From: Myxococcales bacterium
GTDB lineage: Bacteria > Myxococcota_A > Polyangia > Polyangiales > Houyiibacteriaceae
Direction: 5' to 3'
DNA: 64,000 bases
NCBI GenBank assembly: GCA_024640845.1
Contig: JAHEEE010000001.1
Span: forward strand, 44,453 to 108,452
The notes below the pieces were generated by a model that was not told the DNA's origin, did not search any database, and saw only the letters and a list, made by a program, of their open reading frames with translations. Positions within the stretch are counted from its first letter, which is position 1. Every line of letters starts with the position of its first letter. The position numbers were made by a program, and so were the translations under genes. Below, piece after piece: positions 18,519 to 26,702 of this stretch.

Positions 18519-19045
18519 GGCATCCCCACTTCTTCGTCGTCGATCCAGATCACGGCCAACGACTCGCCCGCGCCGCCTTCGACGTTGAAGATCGTTCCGG
18601 TATTGGCTCCGAAGTCGACCTCGAGCACCTCGGTGCCTCTCGCCATCTCGTCTCCGGGCGGCGTTTCCTTCCCGGGCCATGTCACGACGGCCAGGAAGAT
18701 CGCCGCGGCCGCTGCGAATCCCATGGCAACCGCACCCCAGACGCGCCGCTCTCGGCCGCCCGGAACCACGCGAAGCACAGGTGGCGCTACGACCTTCGGC
18801 TCGGGCACGGAAGGGGCGCTGATCTCAGCTTCGATTCGAGCAAAAAGGGCGTCCGAGTCGATCGCTCCGGACCACTCGCTCGATACGGTCTTCATCGCGT
18901 CACGAATCTGTTCCCACTCGTGAAGCTGCGCCTTGCCCTCTGCCGAGCTCTGCAGGTCGCGACGAACCGCGGCCTCTTCTTCTGGAGCGAGCTCTCCATC
19001 GAAGAACATCTGAAGCCGGTCGTCTTCTGTCTTCGCGCTCTGCAT
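18515..19045 (-). CDS. Anti-sigma factor-like membrane protein, no zinc motif
   Basis: Probable membrane anti-sigma factor for the ECF sigma factor directly upstream; its ATG at 19045 follows the sigma stop by one base. The cytoplasmic N-terminus (DDRLQMFFDGELAPEEEAAVRRDLQ) matches the anti-sigma domain pattern. One membrane helix (WGAVAMGFAAAAAIFLAVV) precedes a short periplasmic domain ending IWIDDEEVGMP. The usual zinc-binding His-x3-Cys-x2-Cys is absent, and the protein has no Cys at all, so thiol-redox sensing by this protein is unlikely. A longer start at 19087 would overlap the sigma gene. Confidence 0.82.
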   Translation of the reverse strand: MQSAKTEDDRLQMFFDGELAPEEEAAVRRDLQSSAEGKAQLHEWEQIRDAMKTVSSEWSGAIDSDALFARIEAEISAPSVPEPKVVAPPVLRVVPGGRERRVWGAVAMGFAAAAAIFLAVVTWPGKETPPGDEMARGTEVLEVDFGANTGTIFNVEGGAGESLAVIWIDDEEVGMP

Positions 19046-19046
19046 C

Positions 19047-19706
19047 TCAGTCCTCGGAAGCCTCCTCACCCGCGAGGTAGGGCGCAAGTGCGTTCTGCAT
19101 CTTTTTTCTAGCGTGGAAAAGCCGGCTCATGATCGTGCCTTTCGGAACTCCGAGTGTCTCGGCCATCTCCTCGTAGCTCATTCCCTCGATCTCTCGGAGC
19201 ACGATCACCGCACGGTGGTGCTCCGGCAACTCTTGAAGGGCGACTTGAATGGCTCCGCCAAGCTCCCGGCGCAACGCCGCTTTGCCCGGATTAGCGTCCG
19301 TCACGTTCGGTACTAGGGCGCCGTCTCCAGCAACCTCGCTCTCCTCGTGCAGGGCGCGCTCGTCGAAGTCTAGGCTCTTTCGCCTGTTCGTGCGTCTGAC
19401 ATGGTCGATCGAGACATTCATGACGATCCGATAAAGCCAAGTGTAGAAGCTAGAGCTGCCCTGGAACTTGTGGATGTTCTTATGAACCTTGACGAATGCC
19501 TCCTGGACGGCGTCCAGAGCGTCGTCCTGGTTCTTGAGGACGCCCATGGCCACGGCAAACGCACGCCGATGATACTTCTCGAACAGTGTTCGAAAAGCCG
19601 CAGAGTCTCCTGCTTGTACGCGTTGTACCAGGTCATGATCGCCCTTGGTGGAAGAGGCCTCTCGGGCCTCCTCAGATTTGGACGCGCTGGACAGCGGTTG
19701 ATTCAC
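19047..19706 (-). CDS. ECF RNA polymerase sigma factor
   Basis: Extracytoplasmic-function (sigma-70 group 4) factor of 219 aa. Region 2 is clear (DSAAFRTLFEKYHRRAFAVA, DALDAVQEAFVKVHKN, SSSFYTWLYRIVMNVSIDHVRR) and region 4 reads LPEHHRAVIVLREIEGMSYEEMAETLGVPKGTIMSRLFHARKK. The start is a GTG at 19706 with GAGGAT upstream. It heads a four-gene overlapping run with an anti-sigma protein, a secreted protein and trmH. The gene diverges from pcrA; I could not identify a convincing autoregulated promoter in the 131-nt gap. Confidence 0.94.
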   Translation of the reverse strand: MNQPLSSASKSEEAREASSTKGDHDLVQRVQAGDSAAFRTLFEKYHRRAFAVAMGVLKNQDDALDAVQEAFVKVHKNIHKFQGSSSFYTWLYRIVMNVSIDHVRRTNRRKSLDFDERALHEESEVAGDGALVPNVTDANPGKAALRRELGGAIQVALQELPEHHRAVIVLREIEGMSYEEMAETLGVPKGTIMSRLFHARKKMQNALAPYLAGEEASED

Positions 19707-19837
19707 CCAAGATCCTCGACGTTTTCAAGGGGTTAGTCGCCGTCGCGACCCACTTTGGAAGGTCTACGCGCAAAACGGCGGCATGGCCAGCTTTCCGATG
19801 CGAAGCGGACCGAGAATCTTCGTTTTTGCCTGGTTTA

Positions 19838-22039
19838 ATGGAGGCGTACAGCTACGTTGAGTCCGTGCTGGACCTGGGCGCTCTGAATTCTCGCCAGCGC
19901 GAGGCGGTCGTACACGAGGGGGGGCCGCTCGTCGTCTTTGCGGGCGCCGGTAGCGGCAAGACTCGGGTCATCACCTATCGGGTCGCGCACCTGATCTCGG
20001 AGCACGGGGTCGCCCCCTGGCAGATTCTTGCAGTCACCTTCACGAACAAGGCGGCGGGCGAGATGCGCCAGCGGCTTCTGGGCCTGCTCGGTGAGGAGGG
20101 CTCCGCCGTTCGCGTCGGCACGTTTCACGCCACTTGCGCCAGGCTCCTCCGCCGCCACGGGCAGAGCACCGGGCTCTCCAAAGACTTCACAATCTACGAC
20201 GACCAGGACCAGCTCGCGCTCGTCAAACGGGTGCTCCGTGACCTCGGTCTCGACGAGAAGCGCTACCAGCCGAAGCCGATGGCGGGCCGTATCAATCGCG
20301 CCAAGCAGGAAGTACAGGGGCCGGACGACATCGAGACGCCGGACGCTTGGTCGGAGGTGGTCCGCAAGGTCTACACCACCTACGAGGAACGGCTACATCA
20401 AGCGAACGCGCTCGACTTCGGGGATCTGATCTACCGCACCGTCCGCGCCCTGGAGACTGACGAAGTGTTTCGCGCCGAGGTCGTGGGCCGTTTCTCCCAT
20501 GTCCTCGTCGACGAGTTTCAGGACACCAACCAGGCCCAGTTCCGACTCGTTCGGCTGCTCGCAGAGGGGCACCGAAACCTCTCAGTCGTCGGTGACGACG
20601 ATCAGAGCATCTATCGCTGGCGCGGGGCCGACCGACGCAACATTCTCGACTTCCGCGCGTCTTTCCCGGATGCGACTCTCGTCAAGCTCGAGCAAAACTA
20701 CCGATCGACGAAGCGAATCCTCCGCTCCGCCAATGCGGTGATCACCAGAAACGCCGAGCGGGAACCGAAAGAGCTCTGGACCGACAACGAGGAAGGCGAT
20801 GCAGTGCTCGTGGTGCGCACGATGGACGAGCGCGACGAGGCCCGTCTGGTGCTCCGCGGCGTTCGCGAGCTCTCGTCTCAGGGCCGAAGCTTATCGGACG
20901 TCGCGGTCTTCTACCGGACCCACGCTCAGTCGCGCGTGATCGAAGAGGCGCTACGCGGTGCGAATATCGGCTACCGAATCGTTGGTGGCATGCGCTTCTA
21001 CGACCGCGCCGAGGTGAAAGATCTTCTCGCCTACCTTCGGGTGATGGCGAACCCCGCTGATGACATGAGCCTGCTGCGCATCATCAATACGCCGGCGCGC
21101 GGCATCGGTAAAACGACGATCACGCGCCTGCTCGACCACGCAGCGGGGCAGGGCAAGGGGCTCACCGAAATTCTGGGCGAGGGTGCCATCGGGGGGATCG
21201 GCAATGCCGCCGCAAAGCGCCTTGCCAGCTTCCATCGCTTGATGGCCGAGCTTCGCGACGTCGCGCTGTCGGGAGCGCCGCTCGGCGAGATCGGCGCCGA
21301 GGTGGTGAACCAAAGCGGGTACGCTGAAATGCTCCGCCATGATGATTCGGTCGAGGCGGACGCGCGATTCCAGAACGTACAAGAGCTCATCGCGTCGATG
21401 GACGAGTTCCAGCGCGAGCACCCGGACGCCTCGCTCGGCGACTTCCTCGAGAACGTCACTCTGCAGACCTCCGCGGACGAGCAGACTGACGGCGACCGCG
21501 TCACCTTGATGACCGTCCACGCCGCCAAGGGCTTGGAGTTCCCGATCGTGATGGTGACCGGACTCGAAGAACAGGTCTTCCCGTTCAAGGGCATCGATCC
21601 CTGGGAAGACCCAGAAGAGCTCGAGGAAGAGCGACGGCTCGCCTACGTGGCGTTCACGCGGGCCGAGGAGAGGCTAATTCTGAGCTTCGCCGCGGTCCGA
21701 CGGATCTTCGGCCAGCAACGCGTCGGGATTCCTTCCCGGTTCCTCACCGAGCTTCCGAGCGAGGATGTCGAGTGGATTGGAGGGCGGACGAGCTCACCGT
21801 CGGCTTCGGCGCCTCGCGAGGAACGGCGCCACGAGCCCGACGAGAGCTACGTGGACTACAGCGAGGGCTCGGATCTATCGGGCCTCGAAGGGCTGCGCCG
21901 CGGAATGCAGGTGCGGCACCCGAAGTTCGGCGTGGGGGAAGTCAAGGAGGTGACGCCGGGCTCGCCACCAAGGGTGTCGGTCCGGTTCCCAGGGTGGGGA
22001 ACGCGAAAGATCATTGCAAGCTATCTCGAACCCGCATAG
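19838..22039 (+). CDS. UvrD/PcrA/Rep-type superfamily 1 DNA helicase
   Basis: 3'-5' DNA helicase of 733 aa for repair and replication restart. It has the Q motif LNSRQREAV, Walker A GAGSGKT, motif Ia TFTNKAAGEM, DEFQDTN (motif II), GDDDQSIYRWRGA (III), QNYRST (IV), the VTLMTVHAAKGLEFP block (V) and VAFTRAEERL (VI). The C-terminus ends in the PcrA-type Tudor-like segment GMQVRHPKFGVGEVKEVTPGS. I start at the ATG at 19838, the first Met consistent with the family N-terminus. The C-terminal segment favours PcrA/UvrD over Rep. Confidence 0.95.
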   Translation: MEAYSYVESVLDLGALNSRQREAVVHEGGPLVVFAGAGSGKTRVITYRVAHLISEHGVAPWQILAVTFTNKAAGEMRQRLLGLLGEEGSAVRVGTFHATCARLLRRHGQSTGLSKDFTIYDDQDQLALVKRVLRDLGLDEKRYQPKPMAGRINRAKQEVQGPDDIETPDAWSEVVRKVYTTYEERLHQANALDFGDLIYRTVRALETDEVFRAEVVGRFSHVLVDEFQDTNQAQFRLVRLLAEGHRNLSVVGDDDQSIYRWRGADRRNILDFRASFPDATLVKLEQNYRSTKRILRSANAVITRNAEREPKELWTDNEEGDAVLVVRTMDERDEARLVLRGVRELSSQGRSLSDVAVFYRTHAQSRVIEEALRGANIGYRIVGGMRFYDRAEVKDLLAYLRVMANPADDMSLLRIINTPARGIGKTTITRLLDHAAGQGKGLTEILGEGAIGGIGNAAAKRLASFHRLMAELRDVALSGAPLGEIGAEVVNQSGYAEMLRHDDSVEADARFQNVQELIASMDEFQREHPDASLGDFLENVTLQTSADEQTDGDRVTLMTVHAAKGLEFPIVMVTGLEEQVFPFKGIDPWEDPEELEEERRLAYVAFTRAEERLILSFAAVRRIFGQQRVGIPSRFLTELPSEDVEWIGGRTSSPSASAPREERRHEPDESYVDYSEGSDLSGLEGLRRGMQVRHPKFGVGEVKEVTPGSPPRVSVRFPGWGTRKIIASYLEPA

Positions 22040-22065
22040 CGCGGCGGCGCGTCGGCGGGCCACTG

Positions 22066-22362
22066 TTACGAATCCGACTTCGCGCTCGTCTTCGGCTTCG
22101 CGGTGCTCTTCGAGTCGGTTGTCGTCGTCGTCGTCGAGCTCGGCTCGCTCTTGGGGGCCGTGCTCTTCGACCGGTTCGAGGGCCCCGAGTACAAATCGGA
22201 TTCCCAACCGCCGCCCTTCAGGATGAAGCCGCCGCCGCCGATCATCCGGCGGGCCTTGTTCTTCCCGCACTTCGGGCACTTCTTCAGTGGCTTTTCGGTG
22301 ATGCGCTGCTGGCGCTCGAACTCGTGGCCGCAGGCGTCGCAGGCGTAATCATAGGTCGGCAT
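22066..22362 (-). CDS. FmdB-type zinc-ribbon regulatory protein
   Basis: Small 98-aa protein. The N-terminus MPTYDYACDACGHEFE followed by CPKCGK is the FmdB/CxxC_CxxC_SSSS zinc-ribbon pattern with all four Cys. Glycine-rich GGGGFILKGGGW follows, then a Ser/Thr/Lys-rich tail with six Thr in a row, probably disordered. Family members are annotated as regulators, but the function is poorly known. The start at 22362 is preferred over 22380 because MPTYxY is the family start. Convergent with pcrA, 26 nt apart. Confidence 0.87.
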   Translation of the reverse strand: MPTYDYACDACGHEFERQQRITEKPLKKCPKCGKNKARRMIGGGGFILKGGGWESDLYSGPSNRSKSTAPKSEPSSTTTTTTDSKSTAKPKTSAKSDS

Positions 22363-22409
22363 GGCGAAGTTGGCCGCCAACTTAAGCGGACCGGCGTCGC
22401 TGTCAAGGT

Positions 22410-23198
22410 CTAGCGCTCGCGGCGCTTGAGCCCTTCGAGAGCCTCTTCCAGCTCGGCGAGCTCCTCTTCCTCGTACTGCTCCTCGGCGGTGGCCACCCGG
22501 GCGGCCAAAGGTGGGGTCTCGGCCGGCAGGAGGCCCATCTTGCGCTTGAGCGCCTCGAGCTCGAGATCCGCTCCGGCCGTGGCTTCCAGCTCGGAGAAGC
22601 GGTGCTTGAGAATGTCGCCGGTGTACTGCTCGGCCATCTCGGCGCCGGCTTCGGCCTCGGCCTCCATCTGATCGATCTGCTGGGCCATGCGGTCGAAGGT
22701 CTCGAAGGCGCTTGCATCCGTGAGGCCGCTCATCGTCTCCTGGATGCTCTTCATCGCTTCAGCGCGCCGCTTGCGCGCAACCAAAACGTTCTTCTTTCGT
22801 TGGGCCTCGCCGATCTTGTTATTGAGGGCCTTCAGGGCCGTTTTGAGTTGATCGGTGAACGTCTTTTGACGCTCCCATTGCTCCTGATACTGGGCAGCGA
22901 TCGCGTCGTGCTCCTTCTTTCGGAGTAGCGCCTCTTTCGCGAGCGCGTCGTCTCCGGAGCGAACCGCTAGCATGGCCTTTTGCTCCCACTCCTGCGACTT
23001 CTTCGCCTCGTTGCTGAACTGCTTCTGGAGGCGCTTCTCGTCGGCGATGGCGACGGCGACTTGCTTCTTCGCTTCCACCAACTGCTGATTCATGTCGATG
23101 ATGACCTGATTCAGCATCTTTTCTGGATCTTCGCTCTTGTTGATGAGGTCGTTGAGGTTGCTCTTGATTAGTTGCGCGAGGCGGCTGAGAAATCCCAT
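22410..23198 (-). CDS. PspA/IM30 family membrane-stress protein
   Basis: ESCRT-III-like coiled-coil protein that protects the inner membrane. The 262-aa sequence starts with amphipathic helix MGFLSRLAQLIKSNLNDLIN, then DPEKMLNQVIIDMNQQL, long coiled-coil helices (EAKKQVAVAIADEKRLQKQ... to ...VARKRRAEAMKSIQETM) and an acidic C-terminus (EEQYEEEELAELEEALEGL). It follows a YbjN-like gene and a GNAT-like gene on the same strand. No pspF or sigma-54 promoter was recognised nearby, so control differs from the enterobacterial Psp system. Confidence 0.92.
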   Translation of the reverse strand: MGFLSRLAQLIKSNLNDLINKSEDPEKMLNQVIIDMNQQLVEAKKQVAVAIADEKRLQKQFSNEAKKSQEWEQKAMLAVRSGDDALAKEALLRKKEHDAIAAQYQEQWERQKTFTDQLKTALKALNNKIGEAQRKKNVLVARKRRAEAMKSIQETMSGLTDASAFETFDRMAQQIDQMEAEAEAGAEMAEQYTGDILKHRFSELEATAGADLELEALKRKMGLLPAETPPLAARVATAEEQYEEEELAELEEALEGLKRRER

Positions 23199-23210
23199 GG
23201 TCGTGTCCCC

Positions 23211-23603
23211 TTAGGTAGCGGCCCGGAACTTGGTCAGTTTTTCGTAGTGGTTGGCCAGGGCGAGCGAGAAGTCATCGAGCACCGCTTGAAGCTCGTTGAA
23301 GTCTAGGTTCTCCACCTCGAGTGTGCAGGTGAGCACGATCGCGTCTTCGGAGATACCATACGAGCCGTGAACGAGGTCGGTCGCGTTCAGCTTCAGCAAC
23401 TCCCGGAACAGCGCGGCCTCATCTTTCACGCCGGAGAGATCGAGCACTTTCACACGAAATAGGAGGAGGGGCCCAGCGATCTTGATGGCGATGTTCTCGC
23501 CCAAGCTGCTGTCGCGGACCAGCCACATGTCGTCGTCGCCGACGACTTCGTACTGAACTTCGGCGCGAGAGAGATAGGATTCGATGTCCTCGCGCGACCG
23601 CAT
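23211..23603 (-). CDS. YbjN-like domain protein
   Basis: 130-aa cytoplasmic protein that resembles the YbjN/type III secretion chaperone-like fold: an N-terminal helix (REDIESYLSRAEV), a strand pattern with DDMWLVRD...NIAIKIAGPLLLFRVKVLDL, then FRELLKLNATDLVHGSYGISEDAIVLTCTLEVENLDFNEL and a long C-terminal helix. It sits 12 nt upstream of pspA and one base after the stop of the GNAT-like gene, so the three are one operon. Role in membrane stress is inferred from the neighbours; the family assignment is by pattern only. Confidence 0.7.
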   Translation of the reverse strand: MRSREDIESYLSRAEVQYEVVGDDDMWLVRDSSLGENIAIKIAGPLLLFRVKVLDLSGVKDEAALFRELLKLNATDLVHGSYGISEDAIVLTCTLEVENLDFNELQAVLDDFSLALANHYEKLTKFRAAT

Positions 23604-23604
23604 T

Positions 23605-24510
23605 TTACTCGTACTCCTCGCCAGTGGCGCTCGCGAGCTTGCGAGTCCACAGAATTGCGTCGCTCCGAGTGTCGTCCGAGTTCAGAACGCCTTGCGCGAG
23701 AAGCCCCGTCTTCCGGTAGCCTGCGGCGACGAACGCCGTAGAGATCTCGACGTTGTCGTGTGGCGCGAAGGCAAACGCTGAGACAATGCCCCGCTCTCGG
23801 AGATCGTCGCCAAGCGTGCGAAGCGCCGCGATCACCGCGAGGGTCTCGTTGTCCGTAGTTGGAAGCCGCAGGATCTCGACGAGTGCATGTCCAAAGCAAT
23901 CCTGGAACTCCGCGGAGATGTAGTTGGTCTTGCTGCGGCGAACGCTAGCGTCGTAGTACACGCGCTGCGCGTCGCGGCCGAACATGTCGAACGCCCCGAA
24001 GGCTGGCCCTTTGCGCCATGCGGCATCGCGAGCGGACAAAGCATCCTTCTCGGAGGCGCTGCGGACCGACGCGCCCTTGATCTTCTCGGGGATGTCTTTC
24101 GCAGCCTTCTTCGCGGCGTTGATCGTCCGCTCGGCGAGCTTGGCATTCGCGTCGCTCACTTCGACTGACGCTGTCTTGTCGCCGATCACGCAGCCGCAGA
24201 GGTGGCCATCGCTCCTCTTGTAGAAGCCGGGGATCGTACCTTCGCGGACGAAGCCGACGCGGGTCCAAGACGACACCTCGTCTTTTTCGACCAGCGTGAT
24301 GACCTTTTCGACCTTCTCTTCGGTCGCGACCGATTGAATGTAGAGCCGTTTGGCCGGAAGCGCGCCAGCGCGGAAGTCCACCACGCGAATCGAGCGCGTC
24401 CGGCGGTTCAACAACAGGCAAAGATAGGCGCTATCGCTCCTGAAATAGAGCTCTTCGACGTTCGGCTTCTTCTTCGTTCGTTTCGCGGCAGCAGCTTTCG
24501 CTTGAACCAT
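23605..24510 (-). CDS. GNAT-like (AblB-related) acetyltransferase-like protein
   Basis: 301 aa from the ATG at 24510. The first half contains KVEKVITLVEKDEV...GFVREGTIPGFYKRSDGHLCG, which resembles the 'GF-x-x-E-x-x-I-P-G-F-Y' block of beta-lysine N-acetyltransferases (AblB). The second half (NYISAEFQDCFGHALVEIL...RTLGDDLRERGIVSAFAFAPHDNVEISTAFVAAGYRKTG) reads like the end of a GNAT fold. A Lys/Ala-rich segment (AERTINAAKKAAKDIPEKIKG) lies between. The substrate is unknown and the acetyl-CoA loop is not clean. It heads the operon with the YbjN-like gene and pspA. Confidence 0.55.
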   Translation of the reverse strand: MVQAKAAAAKRTKKKPNVEELYFRSDSAYLCLLLNRRTRSIRVVDFRAGALPAKRLYIQSVATEEKVEKVITLVEKDEVSSWTRVGFVREGTIPGFYKRSDGHLCGCVIGDKTASVEVSDANAKLAERTINAAKKAAKDIPEKIKGASVRSASEKDALSARDAAWRKGPAFGAFDMFGRDAQRVYYDASVRRSKTNYISAEFQDCFGHALVEILRLPTTDNETLAVIAALRTLGDDLRERGIVSAFAFAPHDNVEISTAFVAAGYRKTGLLAQGVLNSDDTRSDAILWTRKLASATGEEYE

Positions 24511-24544
24511 GGGTGCAGACGTAGTGTGGCGATCCCATCGTGTC

Positions 24545-24581
24545 AAAAGGAAGGGGCAGGCTCGCGATGCGAACCTGCCCC
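24545..24581 (-). terminator. Intrinsic terminator after triple-DsbA gene
   Basis: On the minus strand an 8-bp stem (GGGGCAGG/CCTGCCCC) continues through one mismatch into a TCGC/GCGA inner stem and is followed by TTCCTTTT. It lies 22 nt after the DsbA-like stop and before the GNAT-like gene, separating the two units. Confidence 0.7.
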
Positions 24582-24603
24582 CGTCCCTCGAACCTGAGCC
24601 CGA

Positions 24604-26595
24604 CTATTCGAGCGCGGCGTCGATGGCTGCCTTGAATGCCGGGTAAGGCTGGGCACCTTGGAGCAGCTTGCCGTTGATGAAGAAGGATGGGGTGCCGATG
24701 CGCGCCCCGGCTTTGGCGATGGCTGCGATGTCGGCGTCGACCGCAGCCTTGTGCTTGCCCGAGTCGAGGGCGGCCTTGAACGCCTTCATGTCGATTCCGC
24801 CGATCTCCTCAGCGAATTTCTCGAGGTTCTCCCGAGAAAGCGCCTTCTGGTTCTGGAAGAGGAGGTCGTGGTACGCCCAGAACGCCTTGTCGCCCTTCTG
24901 AGCAAACACCTCCCGAGCCGCCTCGGCCGCCGGGTGTGCGTCCTTGTGGAAAGGCAGCGGGTAGTCACGCCAGACGATCTTGACCTTGTCACCGTACTCC
25001 TTGAGCACCTGGGCGACGGTCGGGTTGACCCGCCCGCAGAACGGGCACTGGAAGTCGCTGAACTCCTGAATCACGACCTTCGCGTTGGCCGCACCCTTGG
25101 TCGGGGCCTTCTTGGGAACGGGGATGTCGTAGACCTTGTTGGCGTCCGGTGCCGCCGCGGCCGGCGCGGTCTTTGGTCCGGTCTCGCCCTTGGCGATGAT
25201 CGTCTCGTAGACCTTGGCCCGCGGGGTACCCTTTTCTACGAGCGCCTTGGCCTTCGCCAGCTCCTCGTCGACGAGCGATGTGAACGCGGCGAGTGGCTGC
25301 GCACCGCGGAGGTTGCGGCCATTGATGAAGAATGCAGGGGTCCCACGAGCGCCGAGGCTGCTGGCCAAGGTCTGCTGTGCCTGGATCGTTTTGGCGTACT
25401 TGTCGTCAGCCAGCGCCTTCTTCAGCTTGGACGCGTTGAGACCGATTTCCTTGCCCCACTTTTCGAGGTTGTCGGTCGTGAGCGCCTTCTGGTTGGCGAA
25501 CAGCTTCTCGTGCATCGCCCAGAATGCCTTGTCGCCCTTCTGCGCATGTGCCTCGAGCGCAGCGGTGGCCGCAGGCTTGGCGTTTTTGTGGAACGGAAGC
25601 GGGTTGTTCATCCAGACGATCCGGACGTCCTTGCCATACTTGTCCTGCACCTGCTTGAGCGTCGGCTCAACGCGGCCGCAGAAGGGACACTCGAAGTCGC
25701 TGAACTCCACAATCGTCACGAGCGCATCGTCCGGGCCCTTCTGTGGCTCGTCGCCCTTGAGCGGAACCTTGTAGACAGCCTTCGGATCGGGCTGACCAGC
25801 ACGCTGAGCTGGCTTCTGTTCTTCCGGGGCAGCGGCCTTGGTCTTGGCGTCCTTGATGATGGTCGCGTAGAGCTGCTCCTTTTTCACGCCCTTCGCCATC
25901 AGTGCTTCGGCCTTGCCGATCTCCTCGTCGATGATTGCCTTGAACGAAGGGAAAGGCATCGCGCCGCGCAGCTGGCGGCCGTTGACGAAGAAGTATGGCG
26001 TGCCGCGAGCACCAAAGGTGTTGGCGACGGCCTGGTCCTCGCTGATCACCTTCGCATGGGTCCCCTCGTCGAGGGCCTTCTTGACCTTGTCCATGTCGAG
26101 GCCGGCAGCTTTGGCGTAGTCCTCGAGCTCAGCCCGGCCTAGCGCTTTCTGGTTCTCGAACAGCACGTCGTGCAACTCCCAGAACTTGTCGTTGCCGCCC
26201 TGTGCGAACGCCTCCATCGCCACGGCGGCGGCGGGGGCGGCGTTGTTGTGGAACGCCAGTGGGTTGTTTCGCCATACGATGCGGACCTTGTCACCGTAGG
26301 TTTCCTCGATTTGCTTCATCGTCGGAAGAACCCGGGCGCAGAAGGGGCACTGGAACTCGCTGAACTCGACGATGGTGACGAGCGCATCGCTCGGGCCCTT
26401 CGAGGGCTGGGCGCTGGTGACCGGAACTTTGAACCGTTCCGCGTCGTCCGCGATCTTCACGTCCGCGGCCTGCGCTTCTTCCGCGACCTCGGATGTGCCG
26501 GTATCCGTGCCGGAGCGCGAACCAACGACGTGTCCGAGCATGAACCCGCCAATGGCCATGACGATGGCCAACAATACAGATGAACCTTTACTCAT
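24604..26595 (-). CDS. Exported protein with three tandem DsbA-like thioredoxin domains
   Basis: Probable periplasmic thiol-disulphide protein of 663 aa. From the ATG at 26595 (AGGATAG upstream) residues 4-25 form a signal anchor (SSVLLAIVMAIGGFMLGHVV). Three homologous DsbA-type domains follow, each with a CPFC redox motif (Cys83/86, Cys303/306, Cys517/520) preceded by EFS[ED]F and a later cis-Pro loop (GTP at 198-200, 418-420, 634-636) and FFxNGxxLxGAxP. Ala/Pro/Lys-rich linkers (about 250-275 and 470-500) join them. A single such domain is normal in DsbA and in the exported 'thioredoxin domain' family. The partner (DsbB or VKOR) is not in the window. Confidence 0.9.
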   Translation of the reverse strand: MSKGSSVLLAIVMAIGGFMLGHVVGSRSGTDTGTSEVAEEAQAADVKIADDAERFKVPVTSAQPSKGPSDALVTIVEFSEFQCPFCARVLPTMKQIEETYGDKVRIVWRNNPLAFHNNAAPAAAVAMEAFAQGGNDKFWELHDVLFENQKALGRAELEDYAKAAGLDMDKVKKALDEGTHAKVISEDQAVANTFGARGTPYFFVNGRQLRGAMPFPSFKAIIDEEIGKAEALMAKGVKKEQLYATIIKDAKTKAAAPEEQKPAQRAGQPDPKAVYKVPLKGDEPQKGPDDALVTIVEFSDFECPFCGRVEPTLKQVQDKYGKDVRIVWMNNPLPFHKNAKPAATAALEAHAQKGDKAFWAMHEKLFANQKALTTDNLEKWGKEIGLNASKLKKALADDKYAKTIQAQQTLASSLGARGTPAFFINGRNLRGAQPLAAFTSLVDEELAKAKALVEKGTPRAKVYETIIAKGETGPKTAPAAAAPDANKVYDIPVPKKAPTKGAANAKVVIQEFSDFQCPFCGRVNPTVAQVLKEYGDKVKIVWRDYPLPFHKDAHPAAEAAREVFAQKGDKAFWAYHDLLFQNQKALSRENLEKFAEEIGGIDMKAFKAALDSGKHKAAVDADIAAIAKAGARIGTPSFFINGKLLQGAQPYPAFKAAIDAALE

Positions 26596-26608
26596 ATCTC
26601 TATCCTCA

Positions 26609-26626
26609 CGCCGCTCTTGCGCGGCG
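26609..26626 (-). other. Hairpin in triple-DsbA leader
   Basis: CGCCGC/GCGGCG six-base stem with six-base loop, ending about 13 nt before the ATG at 26595. It could affect translation or be the remnant of an upstream signal. No further support. Confidence 0.35.
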
Positions 26627-26671
26627 AGCTTCAAATTGAAAACTCACGTTCAATACGAACGAACCAGTCGC

Positions 26672-26698
26672 TAAAAGGCCGCGCCACGAGGGGCGGCC
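26672..26698 (-). terminator. Intrinsic terminator after small secreted-protein gene
   Basis: Minus strand: GGCCGC/GCGGCC stem with ten-base loop followed by TTTT, starting five bases after the stop of the 26703-27059 gene. It separates that gene from the triple-DsbA gene downstream. Confidence 0.6.
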
Positions 26699-26702
26699 GA
26701 CA

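Noticed and set aside
17427-18923. 498-codon open frame on the plus strand
   Set aside because: Spans antisense to trmH, the secreted-protein gene and the anti-sigma gene; no family motif.
23199-23210. Sigma-54 promoter for pspA
   Set aside because: The gap is 12 nt and holds only the ribosome site; no -24/-12 motif recognised upstream of the three-gene unit.
24658-26142. 494-codon open frame on the plus strand
   Set aside because: Antisense to the three-domain DsbA protein; internal similarity only mirrors the domain repeats.
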